DNA from: Oscillospiraceae bacterium
GTDB taxonomy: Bacteria; Bacillota; Clostridia; Oscillospirales; Oscillospiraceae
Length of the DNA stretch: 64,000 nt
NCBI GenBank assembly: GCA_017458825.1
Contig: JAFSZX010000023.1
Coordinates: forward strand, 82,146-146,145
Direction: 5' to 3'
How positions within the stretch are numbered: position 1 is the first letter of the stretch; each line of letters starts with the position of its first letter. The notes under the pieces are model-generated. The model did no database searches. It was not told the DNA's origin and saw nothing but the letters and a program-made list of their open reading frames with translations. Position numbers and translations under genes: made by a program. Below, piece by piece: positions 42,822-51,613 of this stretch.

Positions 42822-44315
42822 TCAGTGTTCGATCCAGTCGGCGGCGCGACGCACGGCGCGCTTCCACAGGGCGTAATCCCTGCCACATTCATCCTCCGTG
42901 CGTTCGGGGCGGAAGACGCGCTGACTGCGCCGCAGAGCGGAAAGCTCCTCAAGACTGCTCCAAACGCCGCAGCATAAGCCTGCCAGCGCTGCGGCGCCGA
43001 AAGCGGTGGTTTCCACCATGGCGGGGCGGTCCACGTCGATCCGCAAAAGATCCGCCTGGATCTGCAAGAGGATATCCGACACGCTGGCGCCGCCGTCTAC
43101 CCGAAGACGGGTGATGTCGCATCCGGCGTCCTGCCGCATGGCGAGCATCAGATCCGTGACCTGATAGGCGATGCACTCCAGCACAGCCCGGGCGATATGG
43201 GCACGGTTGGTGCCCCGCGTAATACCCAGCAGAGCGCCTCGGGCGTACATATCCCAATAGGGCGCGCCCAAGCCGGTAAACGCCGGTACCAGCACTACGC
43301 CGCCGCTATCCGGCACCTGCGCCGCCAGCGTGTTGATCTCCGGCGCCGCGTCGATGAGCTTCAGCTCGTCACGGATCCACTGGATGGTACTGCCGCCGTT
43401 GAACACGCTGCCCTCCAGCACGTAGGTAGTCTGACCGCCGATCTGCCAGCCAACGGAGCTGACCAGACCCGCCTGACTTTCCACCGGCGCGCCGCCCACG
43501 TTCATCAGCGTGAAACAGCCGGTGCCGTAGGTGTTCTTCGCGTCGCCCGCGGAAAAGCACGCCTGACCGAACAGCGCCGACTGCTGATCGCCGGCGGCGC
43601 CGCACACGGGCACGCCGGACAGCTTTTCCAAACCGCTGATGCCGGATTTGACGTAACCGTAGACCTCGCTGTTGCCCGCCACCCGGGGCAGGATACACAT
43701 AGGGATCCGCAGCGCCCGACACAGCTCCTCGTCCCAGCAGAGGCGGCGGATATCAAAGAGCATGGTGCGGCAGGCATTGGAAACGTCGGTCACATGCCGG
43801 CCGGTCAACTGCCAGATGAGCCACGTTTCCACCGTGCCGAAGAGCAGTTCGCCCCGCTCCGCCCGCTCGCGGGCTCGGGGCACGTTATCTAAAATCCAGC
43901 GGATCTTGGTGCCGGAAAAATACGCGTCGATCCGCAATCCGGTGGATCGGGTGATCCGCTCGCTCAACCCGTCTTTTTTCAGCGCCTCGCACAGGGGCGC
44001 CGTGCGGCGGCACTGCCAGACGATGGCGTTATATACCGGCTCGCCGGTGTTTTTATCCCAGAGGATCGTGGTCTCGCGCTGGTTGGTCACACCGATACCG
44101 GCAATATCGCCGGGGGCAAAATCCGCCGTTGCCTCCACCGCCGAGAGCCGCTGGCTGTTCCAGATATTCATGGGGTCGTGTTCCACCCATCCCGCCTGGG
44201 GATAGATCTGGCGGAAGGGGTGCTGGGAGATGGCGGCGATCTGCCCCTCCCGGTCAAATACGATGGCGCGGGAGCTGGTCGTTCCCTGATCCAGCGCTAA
44301 AATGTAAGGTCCCAT
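42822..44315 (-). CDS. glpK: Glycerol kinase
   Basis: Phosphorylates glycerol to glycerol-3-phosphate; 497 residues, the normal FGGY-kinase length. The N-terminal ATP-binding LALDQGTTSSRAIVFDREG, the substrate region WVEHDPMNIW, the NAIVWQCRRT segment and the FGGY signature FTGLGAPYWD are visible. The HPr-dependent regulatory His region seen in Firmicutes GlpK (near residue 230) reads SEVYGYVKSG and has no obvious His. glpF and glpD are not adjacent. Start ATG 44315 follows GAGGAGGCG. Confidence 0.96.
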   Translation of the reverse strand: MGPYILALDQGTTSSRAIVFDREGQIAAISQHPFRQIYPQAGWVEHDPMNIWNSQRLSAVEATADFAPGDIAGIGVTNQRETTILWDKNTGEPVYNAIVWQCRRTAPLCEALKKDGLSERITRSTGLRIDAYFSGTKIRWILDNVPRARERAERGELLFGTVETWLIWQLTGRHVTDVSNACRTMLFDIRRLCWDEELCRALRIPMCILPRVAGNSEVYGYVKSGISGLEKLSGVPVCGAAGDQQSALFGQACFSAGDAKNTYGTGCFTLMNVGGAPVESQAGLVSSVGWQIGGQTTYVLEGSVFNGGSTIQWIRDELKLIDAAPEINTLAAQVPDSGGVVLVPAFTGLGAPYWDMYARGALLGITRGTNRAHIARAVLECIAYQVTDLMLAMRQDAGCDITRLRVDGGASVSDILLQIQADLLRIDVDRPAMVETTAFGAAALAGLCCGVWSSLEELSALRRSQRVFRPERTEDECGRDYALWKRAVRRAADWIEH

Positions 44316-44327
44316 AGGCGCCTCCTC

Positions 44328-44356
44328 TTTTCAAATCGGGAAAAACGTGGTATACT
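44328..44356 (+). promoter_or_regulatory. Promoter for the alpha/beta hydrolase gene
   Basis: Weak -35 (TTTTCA, 17 bp, or TTTCAA, 16 bp) and extended -10 TGGTATACT. Shares an 18-nt identical core with the promoter at 40452-40479. Confidence 0.6.
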
Positions 44357-44402
44357 GTACATAGAGCTATTTGTATCATACCACACAACAGGAGGGATTT
44401 CC

Positions 44403-45335
44403 ATGACAAATCTTTGCGAATTTACGTTCCTCTCCTCGGATGGAAAGACCAATCTCCACGGCATGGAATGGCTGCCGGATACGGCGCCCCGCGCCGTCGT
44501 CCAGATCGCCCACGGCGTGGCGGAGCATATCGCCCGATACGACGGCTTTGCCCGATTCCTCAACGAGCACGGTATCGCGGCAGTGGGGCACGATCACCTC
44601 GGTCACGGCGGATCCGTTACGGCGAACGGCACGCCGGTCTATTTCGGTGACGGCGCCACGTGGGACACGGTGGTGGATGATGTTTATAAACTGCACCTGC
44701 GCCTTCGGGAGAAGTTTCCCGATACGCCCCTCTTTTTGATGGGACACTCCATGGGTTCGTTCCTGGCGCGGACGTATTTGATCCGCTATCCCGGCACGGT
44801 GCGCGGCGCGATCATCATGGGCACCGGCTGGCAAAAGGGTTATATGCTCTCCGGCGGTCTGGCGGTGGCGGGTCTCATCTGCCGCCGCAACGGGGAGAGC
44901 GCCACCAGCGAACTGGTAACGAATCTGGCGTTCGGCGCGTATAATAAGGCGTTTGCCCCCAACCGAACAGAGGTGGACTGGCTCAGCGCCGACACGGACA
45001 ACGTGGATCGCTATATCGCCGACCCTCTGTGCGGGCAAAGCCCCACGGTGGGACTGTTTCGCCAGATGCTTCGGGGGATCCGGTTCAACCAGCGGATGGA
45101 GCATCTTGCCAAAATGGACAAGGAGATGCCGGTACTGTTCATCTCCGGCGAGCAGGATCCGGTGGGGGATATGATGAAAGGCGTGATCGCCTCCCGGGAC
45201 GCGTTTCGCCGCGCCGGAATCAAGGACGTGTCGCTTCGCTCCTACCCCGGACTGCGCCATGAGATCCTAAACGAAGCGGCACAGCGTGAAACGGTATACG
45301 GCGATCTTTTGCGCTGGCTCGAACGCTATTGCTGA
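44403..45335 (+). CDS. Alpha/beta hydrolase, monoacylglycerol-lipase-like
   Basis: A 310-residue serine hydrolase of the Hydrolase_4 (S33-like) group. Visible are the oxyanion region [20 protein letters not shown], the DHLGHGGS motif, the nucleophile elbow GHSMGSFLA, the Asp in SGEQDPVG and the catalytic His in YPGLRHEIL. This set is typical of lysophospholipase/monoacylglycerol lipase. Its divergent position to glpK fits release of glycerol from lipids, which is inference. No signal peptide, so it acts in the cytosol. SD GGAGGG. Confidence 0.88.
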   Translation: MTNLCEFTFLSSDGKTNLHGMEWLPDTAPRAVVQIAHGVAEHIARYDGFARFLNEHGIAAVGHDHLGHGGSVTANGTPVYFGDGATWDTVVDDVYKLHLRLREKFPDTPLFLMGHSMGSFLARTYLIRYPGTVRGAIIMGTGWQKGYMLSGGLAVAGLICRRNGESATSELVTNLAFGAYNKAFAPNRTEVDWLSADTDNVDRYIADPLCGQSPTVGLFRQMLRGIRFNQRMEHLAKMDKEMPVLFISGEQDPVGDMMKGVIASRDAFRRAGIKDVSLRSYPGLRHEILNEAAQRETVYGDLLRWLERYC

Positions 45336-45347
45336 CGGAGGTAGGGT

Positions 45348-45926
45348 ATGAGCGCGTGGGATGAATTAGAGAAACAATGTAAAAACTGCCGCGCCTGTGC
45401 GCTGGGACAGACGCGTACCAACGTGGTCTTCGGCGTGGGAACGCCGGAGGCGGAGGTCATGATCATCGGCGAGGCGCCCGGCGCCAACGAGGATCTGAAA
45501 GGGGAGCCCTTTGTCGGGCGTGCCGGCAAACTGCTGGACGATATGCTGGCAATGATCGGGCTGGACAGGAGCCGTATCTATATCACCAACTCCGTCAAGT
45601 GCCGTCCGCCGGAAAATCGGGATCCGCTGAACACGGAGAAGGATGCCTGCCGGATCTACCTGAAGCGGCAGATCGAGCTGATGCGCCCGAAGATCATCGT
45701 GTGTCTGGGCAGGATCAGCGCCATGGAGATCATCAAAGAGGATTTCAAGATCACCCAGGAGCACGGGCAGTTTTTTGAAAAGAACGGTATCCAGATGATG
45801 GCGCTGTACCATCCGGCGGCGTTGCTGCGCGATCCGCGCAAGAAGCCGGAGACCTTTGAGGATCTGAAGAGATTGCAGGAGAAGATCCGCCGGATCTGCG
45901 ACCATACCCCCATCGAATTTGCGTAA
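45348..45926 (+). CDS. udg: Uracil-DNA glycosylase, family 4
   Basis: Removes uracil from DNA. The 192-residue protein has the four Fe-S cysteines of family 4 (CKNCRAC plus downstream Cys in KCRPP and IVCLG), motif [18 protein letters not shown] and motif B HPAALLR. SD GACGGAGG; it begins 12 nt after the hydrolase stop, so the two are co-transcribed. Confidence 0.94.
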   Translation: MSAWDELEKQCKNCRACALGQTRTNVVFGVGTPEAEVMIIGEAPGANEDLKGEPFVGRAGKLLDDMLAMIGLDRSRIYITNSVKCRPPENRDPLNTEKDACRIYLKRQIELMRPKIIVCLGRISAMEIIKEDFKITQEHGQFFEKNGIQMMALYHPAALLRDPRKKPETFEDLKRLQEKIRRICDHTPIEFA

Positions 45927-45938
45927 AAATAAAAAAGG

Positions 45939-45973
45939 AACCGCCGCGGAACCTTCGTTCCGCGGCGGTTTTT
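45939..45973. terminator. Terminator between udg and the ABC transporter operon
   Basis: 14-bp perfect arms AACCGCCGCGGAAC/GTTCCGCGGCGGTT with loop CTTC, then T-run; suits both convergent units. Confidence 0.9.
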
Positions 45974-45994
45974 CAGCTTGTGTTGCCGTTAGAA

Positions 45995-47026
45995 TCACCG
46001 CTGACCCTTGTCGTAGGGGATACCTTCCGCCTTCGGAGCGCGGGATTTCTTGGAGGTGAACGCCAGCACCAGCAGCGTGATGATGTAGGGCAGCATCCGA
46101 TACAGGTGGGCGCTTACGCCGATGTTGGCAAGCGTATACACGCCGTCGCCGTTGATGTCGATGGAGGAATACGCGGCGGCAATACACTTGAAAAGACCGA
46201 ACAGGAGCGACGCGCCGGCGATATTCAGCGGTTTCCAGTTACCGAAGATCATCACCGCCAACGCCAGGAAGCCGAAGCCCGCCACGTCGCCGTTGGAGGT
46301 GCAGTTGGCGGTGGTCAGCGCGTAGACGAAACCGCCCATGCCTGCCAGAAAACCGGAGATCGTGGTACCGGTATAGCGCATCCGGTGGACGTTGATACCC
46401 AGCGAATCCGCCGCTTGCGGATTTTCACCGCAGGCGCGCAGACGCAAGCCGAAGCGCGTGCGATAGAGGATGATGGACAGCACCACGAACAGAATAATGC
46501 ATACATAGGTGGCAAGATACACCTTGTTGAGGAACGTGTTGCCCAAAAAGCCGAGATCCGCGTCCTTGGCGTAGCCCAGCGTGGTCTTTTTGATCATAAA
46601 CCAGCTGGCGGCGGAGCCGGTCGCCATCTGGAGCGTGTTCTGGTTGGCGATGATACGCACCAGAAACAGCACCAATGCCGGCGCCATCAGGTTCAGTGCC
46701 GTGCCGCCGATGGTCTGATCCGCCCGAAGCTTGATCGAGGCAAAGCTCAGCAGCAGGGAGAACACAGCGCCCATAATACCCGCCGCCAGCATGGTCAACA
46801 GCTCCAGACCCTGCAGCGTCAGCCATTGCCCGTTATTATACGCGGCGAGGATCGCGTCACTGCTCTGCATCACGCGCACGAAGATCACGCCGATGAACGC
46901 GCCGAAGATCATGATACCTTCCAATGCCAGGTTGATGATACCGCTTCGCTCGGCAAACACACCTGCCAGCGCCACGATCATCAGAGGAATGGCATAGATC
47001 ATCGTCTGTTGGATCAAAAACGTCAT
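45995..47026 (-). CDS. ABC transporter permease, nucleoside type (NupC/YufQ-like)
   Basis: A 343-residue permease with about nine spans, of the branched-chain/ribose permease fold. The N-terminal ERSGIINLALEGIMIFGAF and the coupling-helix region RTRFGLRLRACGENPQAADSLGINV are typical of guanosine/BMP-family nucleoside transporters. The ATG overlaps the preceding permease stop (ATGA). Third and last gene of the transporter operon. Confidence 0.9.
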   Translation of the reverse strand: MTFLIQQTMIYAIPLMIVALAGVFAERSGIINLALEGIMIFGAFIGVIFVRVMQSSDAILAAYNNGQWLTLQGLELLTMLAAGIMGAVFSLLLSFASIKLRADQTIGGTALNLMAPALVLFLVRIIANQNTLQMATGSAASWFMIKKTTLGYAKDADLGFLGNTFLNKVYLATYVCIILFVVLSIILYRTRFGLRLRACGENPQAADSLGINVHRMRYTGTTISGFLAGMGGFVYALTTANCTSNGDVAGFGFLALAVMIFGNWKPLNIAGASLLFGLFKCIAAAYSSIDINGDGVYTLANIGVSAHLYRMLPYIITLLVLAFTSKKSRAPKAEGIPYDKGQR

Positions 47027-48384
47027 TCTGCCTCGCCTCCTTTCGCATCTTCCGCTTCCGCGTCCGGCACGGGTTCCGCCTCCGCGTCAGCGGACGCCTC
47101 CGCGTCCGTCTCCGCTTCCGCTTCCGGCACGGGTTCCGCTTCCGGCTCCGCAGTCGGCTCGGTTTCCGGCTCCGCGGGGGGGTCGACTTTCGGCTCCGCG
47201 TTGGCGTTCGGCGCGGCGGCATTGTGCTTTTTCCGTCCGGTCAGCCACATGCGGATCACCAGCGAGAACGCCGCCAGATACACGATTACGGAGATGATCA
47301 CGTCGGTGATGTACTCGTTATACGCCGTCAGGTTTGTAAGCTGCAGGCCGACGATGTTCAGCATCGCCATAAAGACACCGGCGAACACCACGCCGATGGG
47401 GTTATTCAGCGCCAGAAGCGCTACCGGGATACCGTTGAAGCCCACGCCCGGCAGGGATTGATAGGTGGACCAGTAGAATTCCGTGTTGCCGGAGAGGTAG
47501 TAAAGCGCCGCGCCGGTGCCTGCCAGCGCGCCGGCGATCGCCATGCTCAAGACGATGTTGCGCTTATCGCGGATACCGGCGTACCGCGCGGCGTGGCGGT
47601 TGGCGCCGCACGCCTTCAACTGGTAGCCCAGCGTGGTCTTGTTCATCAGGATATACATCGCCACCGCCAGCAGGATCGCCACCAGAATACCGCCGTTGAC
47701 CTGGGAGCCGGGGAACAGCACGTCCAGCCCCAGCTTGGGCGTTGCCACGCCGTTGACGCTGGTTTTATAGATGTAGCCGGACTTGGTGTTCTCGATCACG
47801 TTTTTGAAGTTGCTGATATCAAACAGCCACGTGACCAGGTTGGCGGCGATCCAGTTGGTCATGATGCACGCCAACACCTCGTTGATGTTCAGATACGCCT
47901 TCACAAGTCCGGGGATCGCGCCCCACAGAGCGCCTGCCAGCATACCGCCCAGCAGTGCCAGAAGCCATACGATTCCGGCAGGTACCGTCTCGGTGGAAAT
48001 GCTCAAGGCGATCATCAGCGTTACCATGGTGCCCATCAGGTACTGGCCCGGCGCGCCGATATTGAAAAGGCCCGTTTTGAACGCCACCGCCACGCTCAAG
48101 CCGGTCATAATGAGCGGCGTGGCGCGGAAGAGCATATTGCCCACGTTGGCGGCGTTGAAGCCCCACGTCAGATTGCCTATGGCGTCGCGTCCGGTGCTTA
48201 AAATGCCCAGGAACACGATGCGAACGCCGTCCCACGCGCCGGAGAGAGAGATCTTGTCGCTGAAAAGACCCACCACCAGCACCAGAACACCGCCCACTGC
48301 CAGACCGATCAAAATGGAGATCAGCGACGCCAGCACCTTTTTGGTGCCCTCTTTGGCGTAGAGATCGGAGAAAAATGTTTTCAT
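47023..48384 (-). CDS. ABC transporter permease, nucleoside type, with acidic C-terminal tail
   Basis: A 453-residue permease of the same superfamily: LFRATPLIMTGLSVAVAFKTG and FNIGAPGQYLMGTM are the hallmark segments. The last 58 residues after the final span form a Pro/Ala/Glu repeat (for example EPETEPTAEPEAEPVPEAEA) that is unusual for this family and is predicted disordered and cytosolic. It overlaps both neighbours by 4 nt, so the three genes are translationally coupled. Confidence 0.9.
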   Translation of the reverse strand: MKTFFSDLYAKEGTKKVLASLISILIGLAVGGVLVLVVGLFSDKISLSGAWDGVRIVFLGILSTGRDAIGNLTWGFNAANVGNMLFRATPLIMTGLSVAVAFKTGLFNIGAPGQYLMGTMVTLMIALSISTETVPAGIVWLLALLGGMLAGALWGAIPGLVKAYLNINEVLACIMTNWIAANLVTWLFDISNFKNVIENTKSGYIYKTSVNGVATPKLGLDVLFPGSQVNGGILVAILLAVAMYILMNKTTLGYQLKACGANRHAARYAGIRDKRNIVLSMAIAGALAGTGAALYYLSGNTEFYWSTYQSLPGVGFNGIPVALLALNNPIGVVFAGVFMAMLNIVGLQLTNLTAYNEYITDVIISVIVYLAAFSLVIRMWLTGRKKHNAAAPNANAEPKVDPPAEPETEPTAEPEAEPVPEAEAETDAEASADAEAEPVPDAEAEDAKGGEAE

Positions 48385-49928
48385 GCCGTCGCGCCTCCTT
48401 CCTCACCGCGGCGTGCGCCTGCCATGTAAAGACCCAGCTCCTGCGCCGTGGTTTTCTTGGGATCGAACTCGCCCACAATCTCGCCCTCGTACATCACGAG
48501 GATCCGATCGGACAGGCTCATTACCTCATCCAGCTCCAGACTCACCAGCAATACGGCTCTGCCCTGATCACGCTGTGCCACCAGCTGGCTGTGGATATAC
48601 TCGATGGCGCCCACGTCCAGACCGCGGGTGGGCTGTACCGCCACCACCAGATCTTTTTTGCGATCCAGCTCGCGGGCGATGATGGCTTTTTGCTGGTTGC
48701 CGCCAGACATACTGCGCGCCACGGTCACAGGACCCTGACCGCTTCGCACGTCAAACTGCTCAATGAGCCGCTTGGCGTAGCGGCGCACCGCGTCGAAGCG
48801 GATGAAGCCGCCCGTCTGGAACGCCGGCTCCTGGAACCGCTGGAGCACCATGTTCTGTTCCAGCGTGAAATCCAGCACCAGTCCGTGCTTATGGCGATCT
48901 TCGGGGATATGGCTCATGTCCTTGCCGCGCTTGCGGATGGAGGCGCGGGAAATATCCTTGCCGCACAGCTCCACCGAGCCGGCGGAGGGTTTGAGAAGAC
49001 CGCTCAAGCCGTATACCAGTTCGGTCTGGCCGTTGCCGTCGATACCGGCGATGCAGACGATCTCACCGCGGCGCACGTCAAAGCTGACGTTGTGTACCGC
49101 GTCCTTTTTATGCGACCGGGAGGGAACGCACAGATTCTCCACGTGAAGCACCACGTCCGTGGGTTGGGCGGGCTCTTTGACCACTTCCAACTGCACGGGG
49201 CGCCCTACCATCATGTTGCTCAATTCCTGCTTGTTGGTGTCGGCGGTATTGACGGTGCCGATGTAGCGCCCCTTGCGCAGCACGGTGACCCGGTCGGATA
49301 CCTGCATGATCTCGTTGAGCTTGTGGGAGATGAAGAGGATGGACTTACCCTCGGCGGCAAGGTTCTTCATGATCGCCATCAGCTCGTCGATCTCCTGAGG
49401 CGTCAGCACGGCGGTGGGCTCGTCGAAGATCAGGATCTCGTTGTCGCGGTAGAGCATCTTGAGGATCTCCACGCGCTGCTGCATACCCACGGTGATGTCC
49501 TCGATCAGCGCGTCGGGATCGACCCGAAGACCGTACTTCTCCGACAGCGCCATCACCTTGTCGCGCGCCTCTTTCTTCTGCAGGAAGCCCAGCTTGGTGG
49601 TCTCCGCGCCTAAGATGATGTTGTCCAGCACGGTAAACACGTCCACCAGCTTGAAGTGCTGATGCACCATGCCGATACCCAGCGCCGTGGCGTCGTTGGG
49701 GTCGCGGATGGTCACGACCTGACCGTTTTTGCGGATCTCGCCCTGCTCCGGCTGATACAGTCCGAACAGCACGCTCATGAGGGTGGATTTTCCGGCGCCG
49801 TTTTCACCCAGCAGCGCATGGATCTCTCCCTTGCGAAGCTGCAGGGTGATGTCGTCATTGGCTTTGATGCCGGGAAATTCCTTGGTGATGTGATTCATTT
49901 CGATCACATACGGGGCGGAATGTTCCAT
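48381..49928 (-). CDS. ABC transporter ATP-binding protein, nucleoside type (NupA/YufO-like)
   Basis: A 515-residue protein with two nucleotide-binding domains. NBD1 has Walker A GENGAGKS, a signature-like [11 protein letters not shown] and Walker [15 protein letters not shown]2 has the degenerate Walker A IDGNGQTE, signature SGGNQQK and Walker [11 protein letters not shown], the pattern of RbsA/NupA transporters. The expected substrate is nucleosides. The BMP-family binding lipoprotein, usually the first gene, is not seen upstream. Confidence 0.93.
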   Translation of the reverse strand: MEHSAPYVIEMNHITKEFPGIKANDDITLQLRKGEIHALLGENGAGKSTLMSVLFGLYQPEQGEIRKNGQVVTIRDPNDATALGIGMVHQHFKLVDVFTVLDNIILGAETTKLGFLQKKEARDKVMALSEKYGLRVDPDALIEDITVGMQQRVEILKMLYRDNEILIFDEPTAVLTPQEIDELMAIMKNLAAEGKSILFISHKLNEIMQVSDRVTVLRKGRYIGTVNTADTNKQELSNMMVGRPVQLEVVKEPAQPTDVVLHVENLCVPSRSHKKDAVHNVSFDVRRGEIVCIAGIDGNGQTELVYGLSGLLKPSAGSVELCGKDISRASIRKRGKDMSHIPEDRHKHGLVLDFTLEQNMVLQRFQEPAFQTGGFIRFDAVRRYAKRLIEQFDVRSGQGPVTVARSMSGGNQQKAIIARELDRKKDLVVAVQPTRGLDVGAIEYIHSQLVAQRDQGRAVLLVSLELDEVMSLSDRILVMYEGEIVGEFDPKKTTAQELGLYMAGARRGEEGGATA

Positions 49929-49990
49929 GTGTCACCAGCTTTCTGTCGTTTTTTGAAACGGAATCGACGGTTGCGTGAGATTTCTTGTCT

Positions 49991-50019
49991 ATTATACCGA
50001 AAAACTTGTCCCTTTGCAA
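49991..50019 (-). promoter_or_regulatory. Promoter of the ABC transporter operon
   Basis: Minus-strand TTGCAA, 17 bp, TATAAT; leader of about 55 nt without recognisable riboswitch. Confidence 0.8.
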
Positions 50020-50084
50020 GATGATACCGCCGATTGCGCGCGGTTTATTTTTTGAGCGCCCCGAAGAGGAGGAGAATACAGAGT

Positions 50085-50122
50085 AACCGCTCCGCCGGCA
50101 TGCGCCGACGGAGCGGTTTTAC
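50085..50122. terminator. Hairpin upstream of the ABC operon
   Basis: 10-bp perfect arms AACCGCTCCG/CGGAGCGGTT followed by TT and TTAC on the plus strand. It would separate plus- and minus-strand units here, but no plus-strand gene precedes it. Confidence 0.5.
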
Positions 50123-50124
50123 GA

Positions 50125-50299
50125 TGGTACGGGTAATGGGATTTTCCTCTCATTGCGCGAACAGCCCACCGGGCTGTTTGCTGCCGAAGCCGCCGCCCTG
50201 CGGGCGTCGCCTTCGGAATTCGTTTCAAATCCCCTTCCCCGGAAAAATGGCAGACGGCCAAGAGACCGTCTGCCATTTTTGGTACGGGTAATGGGATTT
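50125..50299 (-). repeat. 20-bp direct repeat of the tRNA-Leu 3' end
   Basis: The 20-bp sequence TGGTACGGGTAATGGGATTT occurs at 50125-50144 and at 50280-50299, where it is the T-arm/acceptor end of tRNA-Leu including CCA. The 135 bp between the copies holds the tRNA terminator and another hairpin (AACAGCCC/GGGCTGTT) but no gene. Confidence 0.85.
50243..50280 (-). terminator. Terminator after tRNA-Leu
   Basis: 15-bp perfect arms AAAAATGGCAGACGG/CCGTCTGCCATTTTT with an 8-nt loop; T5 on the minus strand. It abuts the encoded CCA of the tRNA. Confidence 0.9.
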
Positions 50300-50362
50300 G
50301 AACCCATACGGTTGCCCACCGGAACCTAAATCCGGCGCGTCTGCCAATTCCGCCATACCCGC
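50280..50362 (-). tRNA. tRNA-Leu (anticodon TAG)
   Basis: On the minus strand the acceptor GCGGGTA pairs with TACCCGT, the D-arm region has GGAATTGGCAGACGC (class II leucine/serine type), the anticodon stem CCGGA/TCCGG encloses TTTAGGT with anticodon TAG, a variable arm follows, and the T-arm has GGTTCAAATCC. The 3' CCA is encoded (50280-50282). It reads CUA and related Leu codons. It lies 65 bp after glyA on the same strand and may be co-transcribed. Confidence 0.95.
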
Positions 50363-50427
50363 CTGTTTCGGCGAACGGCTCGGGGAAGCGCCCCGCGCCG
50401 TCCGCCGCGTACGGTTTTGATAAGCTG

Positions 50428-51606
50428 TTACAGCGCCTCGCGCATCTGGCGGATCACCGCGTCGATCCGCCGCGCCACGGCACGGAAGTCCTCCTCGGTA
50501 TAGCCCTTGGTGGTCATGGCCGCCGTGCCGATCCGCACGCCGGAGGTCTGCTGGGGCGATCGGGTCTCGTTGGGCACGCAGTTCTTATTCAGCGTGATGC
50601 CGTGGCGATCCAACTCGTCCTGCACGGCTTTGCCGGTCAAACCCGTGTCGGTAAGATCCAGTAAAAACAGGTGATTGTCGGTGCCGCCGGTGACCACCTT
50701 GTACCCCATGCGCAAAAACTCGTCGCACATGGCGCGGCAGTTGCGGACCACGGCGTGGATGTAAGAGGCAAATTCCGGCGTGCACGCCTCCTCCGCCGCC
50801 ACCGCTTTACCGGCGATCACGTGCTGCAAAGGTCCGCCCTGTGTGCCGGGGAAGACGGCGCTGTCCACCTTTTTTGCCAGCTCCGGCTTGCAGAAGATCA
50901 AGCCGCCCCGGGGACCGCGCAGCGTCTTATGGGTGGTGGTGGTGATCAGATCCGCCAATCCGAAGGGGGAGGGGTGGTCTCCCGCCGCCACCAGACCGGC
51001 GATATGCGCCATGTCCACCATAAAGTAGGCGCCCACTTCACGGGCGATGGCGGCGATCCGGGCAAAGTCAATGATCCGGCTGTACGCCGACGCGCCTGCC
51101 AAAATAAGGCGGGGGCGGAGGGAACGCGCCAGCTCCGCCATGGCGTCGTAGTCGATAAAACCGCGGCTGTCCACGTCGTAAAACGCCATGCGGAACAGCT
51201 TGCCGCTGAAATTCACCGGTGAGCCGTGGGTCAGATGACCGCCGTTGCTCAGGCTCATGGACAGGATCGTGTCGCCCGGCTCCAGTACGCTCAGATACGC
51301 CGCCAGATTGGCGCTGGAGCCGCTGTGGGGCTGAACGTTCACGTGATAATCCGTGGCGAACACCTTGCGCCACATATCACAGCAGTATTCCTCCAGCTCG
51401 TTGACCACCTCACAGCCACCGTAATAGCGACCCTTATTGCCGCCGGTGCGCTCCGTGGGATACCCCTCGGAATATTTGTTGGTCAAACAGGAGCCGACGG
51501 CCCGCAATACGTCGGCGCTGACGAAGTTTTCGCTGGCGATCAGCTCCACCGTTTCGTCCTGCCGCGCCTGTTCTTTGGCGATCAGCTCAAATACCTTCGA
51601 TGCCAT
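50428..51606 (-). CDS. glyA: Serine hydroxymethyltransferase
   Basis: Interconverts serine and glycine, supplying methylenetetrahydrofolate used by ThyA. The 392-residue enzyme (slightly short for the family) has ELIASENFVSADVLRAVGS, the YGGCEVVNELE segment and the PLP lysine in TTTTHKTLRGPRGG. The ATG at 51606 follows AGAGGAGTG; ftsH ends 7 nt upstream, so the two are co-transcribed. Confidence 0.96.
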   Translation of the reverse strand: MASKVFELIAKEQARQDETVELIASENFVSADVLRAVGSCLTNKYSEGYPTERTGGNKGRYYGGCEVVNELEEYCCDMWRKVFATDYHVNVQPHSGSSANLAAYLSVLEPGDTILSMSLSNGGHLTHGSPVNFSGKLFRMAFYDVDSRGFIDYDAMAELARSLRPRLILAGASAYSRIIDFARIAAIAREVGAYFMVDMAHIAGLVAAGDHPSPFGLADLITTTTHKTLRGPRGGLIFCKPELAKKVDSAVFPGTQGGPLQHVIAGKAVAAEEACTPEFASYIHAVVRNCRAMCDEFLRMGYKVVTGGTDNHLFLLDLTDTGLTGKAVQDELDRHGITLNKNCVPNETRSPQQTSGVRIGTAAMTTKGYTEEDFRAVARRIDAVIRQMREAL

Positions 51607-51613
51607 AATTCGA

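Noticed and set aside
50119-50319. 66-codon minus-strand frame covering tRNA-Leu and its flank
   Set aside because: It overlaps the tRNA and its terminator; better explained by the tRNA 3' duplication.
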